From Saururus chinensis (Eukaryota; Streptophyta; Magnoliopsida; Piperales; Saururaceae): 64,000 nt of DNA. Shown piece after piece: positions 1 to 8,763 of this stretch. The notes under the pieces were generated by a model that saw only the letters and a program-made list of their open reading frames with translations, searched no databases and had not been told where the DNA came from. The stretch is from positions 42,021,178 to 42,085,177 of the forward strand of contig CP141143.1 in assembly GCA_035235625.1 (NCBI GenBank), read 5' to 3'. The first letter of the stretch is position 1; each line of letters begins with the position of its first letter. The position numbers were made by a program, and so were the translations under genes.

Positions 1-805
1 ATTTTTTATGTCAATCATTTGGACTTTGCTTGAGACCATATAGGGACTTTATAAGTTTACAAACTTTGTGTTTTTGTCCCTTTATTACAAAATCTTTAGG
101 TTGCTCCATGTATATTTCCTCATCCAACTCACCATTGAGAAAAGTTATTTTTACATCCATTTGATGAATCTTAAAATTAGGAATAGAGACTAAGGTTATT
201 AATATCCTTATGGTAGATATTCTAACTATCGGGGCATATGTAACAAAGTAACCAATACATTCATTTTGGGTAAAATCCTCTACTTCTAATCTAGCCTTAA
301 ATTTATCAATGGTTCCATCAATCCATTTGCATTTAATTATTTTTTAGTCAAGGGGTTAATCAACAAGTTTCTAAGTCTTATTACTCATTATGGAATTCAT
401 CTCTTCATTTATAGCCTCTTTTCAAAATCCTACATCTTTAGATTTCATAGTGTCTTTAAATATAAGAGGATCCGAGTTAATTGATAAGATAAATTTTGTT
501 TCTTAAAAAGTATTTTATCTTGTCCCTTAAATCAAGTAGATCACAAAATCTAAACCAAAAGTCTTTTATGTCATTATTATTTTACTTTTTCTATGTTCTA
601 CTTGATCATTTGTCTACTCTATTTCTCTAGTGCAAATAGGTTCTTCATCTATTAAAATTTCCTTTGATGATTCACTTTTAGCACTTGAGTCCACAATTCT
701 TAAAATGATAGTGAATCTATTTTCATTAAAGATATCATCCCTTACTTCAAGAATAATGTTTGTTTCAATAGATTGGTTAATTACTTGTTTGAACTTTTGT
801 TCCAT
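1..805 (-). pseudogene. Ty1/copia reverse transcriptase remnant
   Basis: Read on the minus strand, the segment gives the conserved copia stretch that joins integrase to reverse transcriptase. About 430-360 reads KEAINEEMNSIMSNKTW. About 330-290 reads CKWIDGTIDKFKARLV. About 180-120 reads IHQMDVKITFLNGELDEEIY, and about 60-10 reads KVCKLIKSLYGLKQS. The integrase-proximal linker (614-805) is a separate open stretch. Several stops and frame changes separate the pieces, the catalytic YVDD part would lie beyond the left edge, and no LTR is visible. Seen: an ordered set of copia pol motifs in broken frames. Inferred: an old, inactive pol fragment continuing to the left of the window. Confidence 0.85.
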
Positions 806-1009
806 GGATTAGTTAGTGGTCGAAGATTTATTAAAAACAATTTCACAGCAAAGAGAACCTAAAATTGATAGCAAAATAACAAAAGAGAAAACCTAAAATG
901 TTCTTTATAAATAATTACGCAGGAAAGAGACCCTATTAAATTAAACAATTTGGCATCTTGGACTGAATCAAGCATTAATGGGCACTTGATAGTAGGCACT
1001 CAAATATGG

Positions 1010-1940
1010 AAAATTGAGAGGCATTTGGGATTTGGAGTATGGAATATCTCTTTCCAAACAAGCTAGCTCGTCGAGTAAAGGTGCCTTGACTCGACTCAAC
1101 TCAAATATGGCTCAACTCGAAGCAGCTCTGTTCGAACTCGAACATATTCGAGCTCAAGCTCGAGCATACCTTGGCTCAACTCAACTCAACTTGAATAAAA
1201 CTCAAACTCCGCTCGAACTCAACTCGAACTCAAATGAAAGTTACAAATAGATTTTATAATATACATAAAAACATTTAACCATGTGTAAATATGCACAATT
1301 ATCAATCCCAAAATATATATACAACAAATTTATATTTTAAATATTATAATATATATAATGCCTATATATTGGGTGTGTATATATGTATATAGAGAGAGAT
1401 TAATAAGTTAAAGTTTTAAAGACACATAATACATATCTGTTCACATGCGATATATGTTGAAACTTAGATGTATCATACATCTAAGTTATTATATTTTCAT
1501 ACATGCTCAATTAATAATGACATTTTAATATTATATATACTGGAGAGTTAGGAGCAACTAAGGCTCGAGTGCAGCCTAGTTTGAGTCTTTGAGCAAGTTT
1601 GTTATAAACACATATTAACTTTTATTTGTAACTTCATATAATTTGAAAATGATCAACCCATTCTATGTGATTGATTTGTTCATTAAATGTTAGTTTAAAA
1701 TTTTGAATTCAAAATAATGTTTATTTCTATATACAGATCAAGTTCAATTCGAGCTAGGCTTGCCATTGTAATATAATGAGTTCGACTTTGAGCTTGAGTT
1801 TTTGGTTCGAGTCAAGTTTGAGCTAGTAAGCTCGAGCTCGTATGAGCCTCGAGTCGAATTCGAGTCAAGTATTCCGACTTCAAGTTTGAGCTACATGAGG
1901 CAAAAACTCGATCCAGCTCTGCATGTTAGCACTCCTACTA
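1010..1940. repeat. Inverted pair of TCGAGCTCGA-rich arms
   Basis: Two stretches dense in short TCGAG/GAGCTCGA/ACTCAACTCGAACTC motifs lie at about 1060-1245 and 1740-1925. The first is mostly in the ACTCGAACTC sense and the second in the complementary GAGTTCGAG sense, so they form a degenerate inverted pair around about 500 bp of AT-rich DNA. This resembles a non-autonomous DNA transposon with internally repetitive ends. I could not fix a clean terminal repeat or target duplication, so family and ends are open. The small ORFs inside it (1014-1250, 1802-1984) are simple translations of the repeat. Confidence 0.4.
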
Positions 1941-2525
1941 ATGGGAAACTATGGACACAGACATACCCTTATCCATGTCCATAGAAATCTACATCCGTTA
2001 CCAATACCTAACCCTCCTATAAATATTAGTGTATTACAAAATACTAGAGGGAAAAAATAGAATTCAGTACCTATATAGCATGTTAGGACATTTCTAATAT
2101 GAAACATAGGTATTTGATATCTTATAAATATAAATCTAATACTTATGTAGCATGTAAGGACAGTCCTAACATGCTACGTAGGTACTAAACAGCTTAAAAA
2201 CATATATCCCTAATCTATGTAGCACGTGAGAACAGTCTTAACATACTACATAAGCACTAAACTACTTAGAAATATGAATCTAGTACCTATGTAGCATGTT
2301 ATAACAGTTTTAATATGTTACATAGTTACTAGACAATTCAAATTGAGATAAAATTTAGGCACTTAAGTATTTGTTCACATTTGTTTGTGTTCATTTGTCT
2401 ATGGATTTGGACAAAATATAATATAGATTAAGGCGGACACAAACAAACACAAATAAAGGGTATGTAAATGATGAACGGACATAGACAACCTTATATCTGT
2501 ATCTACACCCTTACTCATACGTGGG
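1935..2525. repeat. Possible non-autonomous element around the palindromes
   Basis: Flanking the palindrome array are loosely complementary ends: GGACACAGACATACCCTTAT near 1953 against AACGGACATAGACAACC near 2473. Inside them CATTTGTTTGTGTTCAT (about 2378) is complementary to ACACAAACAAACACAAAT (about 2436). The arrangement suggests a foldback or hAT-like MITE carrying the palindromes. No clear target duplication was found, so this is a weak structural call. Confidence 0.3.
2068..2330. repeat. Four tandem palindromes, ~72-bp period
   Basis: Four units begin near 2068, 2140, 2213 and 2284. Each is a near-perfect palindrome of about 45 bp built on CTATGTAGCATGTTAGGACA followed by its complement (TCCTAACATGCTACGTAGG in unit 2). 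The spacers are about 27 bp and also related to each other (AAATATAAATCTAATAC-like). Each unit could fold as a hairpin or cruciform. No gene overlaps it. Confidence 0.8.
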
Positions 2526-2931
2526 ATAAAAATTTTACATAGAAACACTTTCCAAGGTAACTTCCAAGCTTTTCATAGGCCTAGTCGAGTTCAGGGCTTA
2601 AGTACTTTAGTAAATCATCAATCAAGAGCCACTAAAAATTCATAAGCATGTTTAAATTGAGATGACCCAACCCTAAAATAACTTATTCGGAGTGGCCATC
2701 AAAGTTATTTTTAGAAAGCACGTGTAAAATTAGGTGTCGGTGATATGGTTCAACTCCCGACTACCTTGAAGGCTTTTCTACTTGGTGCTCCGTTATCAAT
2801 AAATCTGTTGTATAAACCTCAGTTTTGACTTTGATAATACTCATAGTAATTGTCATTAGTGAAGTTGCAGTACCGACAACAACATCTCTCGTGTCGAGTC
2901 AAATCTGACTTGCAAGTGTCTCGCCCTACCA

Positions 2932-3115
2932 GGGGGTTAGTCAATCAAGATTCTAAAGTACTGGATTCAAAATATGAGATTTTAAAATATAATCCAAATT
3001 CTTGGATTTTAACTGCCAAATTTCAAAATATTTGAATGCCCAAATCCTATATTATTAGAATCCTTGGATTTGATCCATCAGATTTCAAAATAATTAACTC
3101 CAAAAAAAATTATCT
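2932..3115. repeat. MITE-like AT-rich repeat with GGGGGTTAGTCAATC end
   Basis: A sharp change from mixed to AT-rich sequence starts at CAGGGGGTTAGTCAATC (about 2932) and is followed by GATTTTAAAATATAATCC and TTGGATTTTAA-type words. The complementary end word, TTGATTGACTAACCCCTG, occurs at about 21180, and AATTGACTAACCCCCTA at about 19955. Three copies of one small TIR element is a reasonable reading, but partner ends were not matched. Confidence 0.3.
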
Positions 3116-4482
3116 ATAATTTTTAAATATGACTAATCCATAATTTACTACAGTCATGAAGTCTTTAAATATTTTATTAACACATAAAATAAAAAAAACT
3201 TATATTACAAAATGAACTTCTCTAATAAAAAAATTGCATGCAATGATGCCCAAGCTAGATGGAACATTGTATTTAGAATATGTAAATCTTAATTTATTTC
3301 AGTCAATAATTGGCATGCCTACAATAGTTAAATTAGATGAAACAAAAATAGAAAGAATCAAGAGGGGCAAATAGTCAAACAATCATCACAATCAATTCTG
3401 AAGGAAAGACTGGATGAACTCATGAACAACATATATGAGATAAGTTGTCGTGGTCTTGCAAGTGTGGTAGGACAGAGGGGAAGGGAAAGTTAGCATTTAG
3501 CTGGTAGAAACACATGAAAATAACCAGTTAATTAAAGAAATATTTCCAATGGACAAAAACTATTATGATTCATTATTCTCATATGCAAGGAAACACAACC
3601 CACATAAGCAGTAATTACCATTTGGAAAAGAAAAGTAATTCAGCAACACTATTTTGCAATAGGAGTTGTTAATGCATATACTTTTATGAAACCAAAACTC
3701 AAAACTACAGTGCTTTTATCTCTTTCGCATGGGGTCATTACGTAGAGCATCCACCATCAGAACCTCCAGCCTCTACCAAATTTAGTAATTTATCTTCAAG
3801 CTACACGATTTACACTTTACAAGTACAAGCAACAAACTTATTTCCATTCAGCTCATACCTGCCCTCTATAGATAAATAGGTTCAAAGAGAAAGCTCACGC
3901 TTAGCCTCAGTTACCTATACAATAACCTTTTTTCCTATGAATCAAAGACGAAGGATATGCAGATTGATTTCCAGTTCTTCTTTTTGCAAGTAATGGCAGC
4001 TTTAATCAATAACCCAAACGCTAAAGCAATAGAATGAAGGAAGATAAATAATACAATGCATAACACAATTGATTTAAATAGATTTAAAACAGCACAAATC
4101 AGGTTAGGCATGCCAAATGAGTGATCAGTATACCAATATATGTTTCATGTTCACTGAAAAAGCCATCAACTTGATGGAAGCACAAGCCATTAGAGGCAGT
4201 ATATAATAAGAAAACATCATATGATCATGTATAAAACAGAGTTAAGATATCAACTACTCCCACATGATGAGTTAAATATACAGTTATTCACCAACTCCCC
4301 CTTCCCCACCCCCCAACACATACACACAGAGAAAAACAATCATGCAAACTTGGAAAGTGTTGGAATCCATAATTTTGTTACTACATGGAGACAAAAATTT
4401 TGTTAACTATGAGACTAGTATGAAGAAAAAAGGCAAACGCAACTAAGATGAGAAGCTTTCCCCTATGTTCCAACTTTTCACC
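3116..4482. other. Spacer or intron DNA without recognisable gene
   Basis: AT-rich sequence with only short chance ORFs on both strands. If the BRUTUS-like exon at 4683-4908 (minus strand) was once part of a complete gene, this would be its first intron and downstream exons. I looked on the minus strand for a second hemerythrin exon and did not see one. A short C-rich tract lies at 4290-4320. Confidence 0.6.
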
Positions 4483-4682
4483 TAATATGATGCAGCCATC
4501 TGGTCACTACTTTTGGCAGACTCGCCAGTTTTTATCAAAACAAGAATCATAAACCTCATTTCCAAAAAAAAACAGAAGTCTAGTGGAAACATAAGCAATA
4601 AAAACTCAATAATCTCCCAATTCCGACACCAAATGCCGGAAGCAATTTTGTTCAGAATTCTGGGCAAGGAAGTATCCAATAC

Positions 4683-4908
4683 CTTGTCCTCAGCATTACA
4701 ATGGTGCTGGTAGATTGTTCGCAAGAAGCAGTACCGCTCAAACAACGGATTGATATCTCTGTGGTTGTCTGTGAGGAAGGTAGTGACGGTGTAGTGAAGC
4801 CAATCGAGCTCAAACCTGATTGCTTTGTGGCAAAAAAGGAAAATCATGATTGGAGAATTCGCTAAGGACGCCATTATCGGGAGGACTCTGTGCTGAAGCC
4901 CGTTAATG
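4683..4908 (-). pseudogene. BRUTUS-like hemerythrin exon 1, 3' part (split by MULE-1)
   Basis: The minus strand encodes SPIMIFLFCHKAIRFELDWL, then INPLFERYCFLRTIYQHHCN and AEDK, the first helices of the hemerythrin (HHE) domain of plant BRUTUS/BTS-like iron-sensing E3 ligases. The histidines in FCHKA and YQHHCNAED are the expected metal ligands. Translation after residue 64 of the local ORF (4874 downward) stops resembling the family exactly at GAGGACAAG|GTATTG, a good splice donor at 4683. The first codons lie on the far side of MULE-1 (19028-19046). Joined in thought, they read MAMPLTGFSTESSR and then a stop, with the hemerythrin frame offset by one base. So besides the 14 kb insertion there is a frameshift, and no later exon is visible. 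Known: BTS proteins bind iron through tandem hemerythrin repeats and end in CHY/RING zinc fingers. Inferred: a truncated, dead copy. Confidence 0.8.
4900..4908. repeat. MULE-1 target-site duplication, left
   Basis: CCGTTAATG directly before the left terminal repeat. The same nine bases follow the right terminal repeat at 19028-19036. They lie in codons 4-6 of the BRUTUS-like exon. Confidence 0.95.
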
Positions 4909-4950
4909 GAAAAAATTTTAGAAATAGACTCAACAAATGTCGAAATTAGA
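4909..4950 (+). repeat. MULE-1 left terminal inverted repeat
   Basis: About 40 bp complementary to 18986-19027, sharing TTTTAGAAATAGACTCAACA and ATGTCG. The left end of MULE-2 (47964) carries the same block with ACTCCACAAATGTCCG. Confidence 0.93.
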
Positions 4951-4984
4951 TTGATACCATATGACCTAGTAGATGGAATAATAC

Positions 4985-6600
4985 GAAGTTAACTGATACA
5001 TCCTAACTATTGACTGGTAGATGGTAAGAGGATTATATTTTTTGAAGTACATTGCGAGTTCATTAGATTTGCAATAGTTATGTTTACATATGGGTGGATA
5101 AATAAGAATGTTATTAAGTTAATATGTCAACTTGATCTTCTGTGTTTGGTGCTTAGTTAGTATGCTTGTAATATATTTTAATAGATGGAAAGTAAGTAAA
5201 TGAATAATATGTGTTGTTGTTAGGGTAAGTAAGGAGAATAAACATAATTAGTTTTATTCATGCCTATGATGTGATTTAATATCTAGCGTGTAGGAGACCA
5301 TATAACCTAGTTTATATGGTTAAAACAAATGTAACTGATGAATCCTAACTGTTGACTGGTAGATGGTAGGAGGTTTTTCATTTTTCAAAGTACATTGTGT
5401 GGTCATTAGATTTGCTCATGATGGGTTTACAAGGTAGGTTTGAATGTTGTGATATGCTATATAACGAGTAGTATACCATATGACCTAGTAGATGGGATAA
5501 TACAAAGTTAACTAATACATCCTAACTGTTGACTGGCAGATGGTAAGAGGCTTATATTTTCCGAAGTACATTTGGGTGATCATTAGATTTGCGCAATTTG
5601 TGTTATACTATCATGAGTATGGTGTGATCTAATATTTATTGACGACAATACCGTATAACCTAGAATATATGGTTAGAAGATTGTTAACTGATTTCAATTA
5701 ATTGTTGACTGCTAGTTAACTGATTTCGACTAAATCTATCCCTTCACTTCACCGTAGTACACTTATATGTTCACCTCCCCGAGGCATGCAAGGGGCAGCA
5801 GAGGAGAAGCCAGGGCAGAGACCAAGTAGGTGGAGGCCAACATTGAGGTGCCAGATAGTTTCACAGTGTATAGAGTGATTATGCTAGATCAAAAGATGGG
5901 ATGTATTTGGAGAGGAAAATTCTACACATAACATAGTTTCTTCATTAGGCGTTGGTGGTTGCAGGTAGAAGTATAAAACCATAATTCCTATCGACTCGGA
6001 CAATGAAGATGTTAAACTTAAGGTGGGGAACATAAATATGGTATTACACCATATCTGTGTTTCCCACCTTACATTTAAGATATTCATTGTCTGAGTCGAT
6101 AGTAATTATGGTTTTATACTTCCTCTCGCCACTAGCAACGCCTAATGATTAAACTTTGTAATGTGCATGACTGATTGCTCTCCAAATCAACTACATTATC
6201 TGATATAGAATAATCACTCAATATAATCAACAAAAGAAAATGTATGAACATATTGTCATATACTGCCGACATCAAATCATATGCCTCACATGATAGAGTT
6301 AATGATATTTTGTAAGAATATATGTAATTAGTTTTATTCAGGATGATGCGACCATATGACCTAGAATATATATATCGTTAAACCAAAGTTAACTGATATG
6401 GGCTACCTGCTGACTGGTAGATGTTAGTAGGTTATTATTTGTTGAAATACATTGTGTATTCATTAGTTTTGAGCAAGATATGTTTACAAGGTAGGTTACA
6501 ATCATGTGATATGATATTAGTGAGGACGAGACCAGCAAACCTAGAGTGTAAGTTAACCGATACTGGCTAACGGATGACTGGTAGATGGTAGCTAGCTGAT
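4985..6600 (+). repeat. Left cluster of TAACTG-triplet motifs in MULE-1
   Basis: A motif of about 35 bp, GTTAACTGAT, 6-8 bases, then CTAACTGTTGACTGGTAG, often followed by ATGGTA(A/G)GAGG, recurs near 4988, 5331, 5507, 5690, 6367 and 6551, always in plus orientation. Each copy contains three TAACTG/TGACTG hexamers. The surrounding DNA (ATATGACCTAG..., AAGTACATT...GTTCATTAGATTTG) is also repeated, so the left arm looks built from decayed units of about 200-400 bp. The same motif recurs reversed at the other end of the element. Confidence 0.85.
5873..6219. repeat. Long inverted repeat (hairpin 1) in MULE-1
   Basis: Arms of about 170 bp fold around ATATGGT-ATTAC-ACCATAT (6036-6054). The left arm runs from GAGTGATTATGCTAGATCAA (5873), and the right arm ends AATCACTC (6219). 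Pairing is strong for the inner 130 bp and weaker outside. The arms look like a former coding exon: the left arm reads EVPDSFTVYRVIMLDQKMGC and then, in another frame, KYKTIIPIDSDNEDVK. A transcript would form a long double-stranded stem able to feed siRNA production. Confidence 0.85.
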
Positions 6601-6764
6601 ATATTACGAATTAAATTTTGGCTCATTAATTTTATTATTGATTTGAAGGGGCAGTGGAGGAAACACTAGAGCTGAATGATCAGGTCGTTGGACTTGGACG
6701 TTGAGGTGCCGGCAAGCTTCATAGTGGATAGAGTGATTATGCTAGATAAAAAAATGGGATGTAC

Positions 6765-7068
6765 TTGGAGAGCAATAATTCTACACATAACAAAGTTTCT
6801 TTGTTAGGCGGTGGTGGTGGCATGCAGAAGAAAGAAAGCTATAATTATCATAGACTCAAAGTCTGAAGATGATAAATCTAATGTGAGAAATGATATGTTA
6901 TACAATCATGAAATAACTCAGTGATAGTATAACATATCGGTTCTCACCTTAGACTTAGCATCTTCAAACTTTGAGTTTATGATAATTATAGGTGTGTACT
7001 TCTTTTTCTTGCCACCACCACCTCCTAATGATTAAACTTTGTAATGTGCATGACTGATTGCTCTCCAA
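6765..7068. repeat. Long inverted repeat (hairpin 2) in MULE-1
   Basis: A diverged second copy of hairpin 1. The arms pair from TGGAGAGCAAT (6765) to ATTGCTCTCCA (7068), with the loop AATCATGAAATAACTCAGTG between GATATGTTATAC and GTATAACATATC. The left arm reads EVPASFIVDRVIMLDKKMGC and AIIIIDSKSEDDK, parallel to hairpin 1. The right arm read on the minus strand gives GGGGGKKKKYTPIIIINS. Confidence 0.85.
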
Positions 7069-7469
7069 TTCAGTTACATGTAATCACATACCGCACATCA
7101 TAGACTTAATTATATTTTGTATCTTCAGCATCACTTGGTCACGGTGGATAATGTATACCCAAATGTATTTAATGGTTAGCAAATACAGTTTGGTTGATAT
7201 TGTACAAGCGAATGTTTCACAGGGTTAGAACTGCCATAATTTATTGATTATGGTGAGTGGATTGGTGGAAATATAAATAGTTTTTAATGCATTCATATAC
7301 AATTCCGTTGTTGTTTTAATGATGATGATAAATATTATTTAGAACAATATAAAAGGAAAAGCTACAGCTTCCCAAAGACGTCATTAAAAACACAGATAGA
7401 GTTAAATAAATTCAATATCGATGGTCAAAAATTTTATTTTTGTTGGTTGGGGCAATTACGAAAGCGTCA

Positions 7470-8000
7470 TGTTAATATGAGCCCAGGTTCACGTACACGC
7501 ACGTCTGGCCCGGCTCTATGGACAATCAAATATACATCTGGATTGGGTATAATACTCATATAACGGGTCTCATATAGCCTGGGCACATGCATATGTGCAT
7601 TAGCCCGGGCTCATATAAACGGTACCGAAAAGGAAAAAGTTTATATAAGAGCCCGGGCTCACACATGTCTACGTGAGCCCTGGCTGCACGGCCAATCTGA
7701 TGTACATCCAATGGCCCATATTACTCATAAAAATGGGTCTGATATAGCCTAGTCACATGCATGTGTGCATTAGCCAGGGCTCATATAAATGGTACTCTAA
7801 ACAAAAAATTTATAGGAGCCTGGAAATGCGTGCTTCTACTTGATCCTAGGCTCCACGGCCAATCGGATGTACATCCGATGGCCCGTAAAACATAGGGTCA
7901 TTTAAACCCTTGACTATTATGGGTCATCGGATCTAAATCGAACTAATTGCCCATACAGCCAGGGCTCACGTAGATGCGCGTGTGCACGGGCTCCTATAAA
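7470..8000. promoter_or_regulatory. Cluster of GAGCCCGGGCTC palindromes upstream of transposase
   Basis: About ten full or partial copies of the 12-bp palindrome GAGCCCGGGCTC lie near 7480, 7509, 7601, 7650, 7673, 7771, 7816, 7850, 7960 and 7986. They are interleaved with GCACATGCATGTGTGCATTA and with ATCGGATGTACATCCGAT (about 7860). The block ends in GGGCTCCTATAAACTTTTTC, a possible TATA box at about 7989, and precedes the transposase 5' region. MULE-2 has the same arrangement at 51675-52205. A promoter or transposase-binding role is inferred from position and palindromic structure only. Confidence 0.55.
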
Positions 8001-8763
8001 CTTTTTCCTTTATAATATATGCATTTTGCATCATATTTCCATGGTGTATCAAGAGAATCAATAATCATCGCCATGTTTGATAAGTCCACACGCGCGCTGC
8101 ATATAGTAGACATGGGCCATACCTCATCATAAATGTGAAAACCGTGAAAAACCCTGACGCACTTTCTTAACATCCATCCGAAGGTTTCTTCCTGGGCTAA
8201 CTGCTGAGGTATTCTCTTACGACTCCATATTCTCGTCTCCCTACTGGTAGATCAAATGACTTAGGTTGGCGGAAGGTGGATGTCGAATAGTAGTCTCTGC
8301 ATATGGACGCATGGAGGAAGACACAGATAGTCGAGTTTCTACCTAAAGGTGTCCCTACTGGAACAATGGTAATGTTGGATGTGGAGAATACGTTAATGTT
8401 TGTACTTTTGGATGAACTACTTCTTACCTTATATGCTCTGCAGATGAAACAACAACGGCAGCTAATTTTTTAGTGTGGAGATGGTGGGCGAAAGCTTTAA
8501 CTGATCCGGCTCAATTGATAACTGTTAGTGGCGTTTAACATAGGTAACTCGCGAGTACACAAAATCTTGTCTTGTGTATGTACTTATATGGGTCGGTGTG
8601 CCGCATGTACTACTGTAATACATGAAGTTATGTTTGAGGATAGGAATGAAATTGATGCCCGTACACACAAAGTTGTTTCAATTTTGCGACGGATATCATT
8701 AACTGATAAGTATCAACTGATAACTGCCAGAGCCTAACTGACATAACTATTGGGTGCATTCAG

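Noticed and set aside
3116-4482. Remaining exons of a complete BRUTUS-like gene
   Set aside because: Scanned on the minus strand; no second hemerythrin or zinc-finger stretch was seen.
4513-4713. Plus-strand 66-residue ORF
   Set aside because: Antisense to the hemerythrin exon, which has the recognisable protein.
5884-6087. 67-residue minus-strand ORF as a gene
   Set aside because: It spans the hairpin loop and both arms, so it cannot be a natural single exon; the peptide of interest is in the arms.
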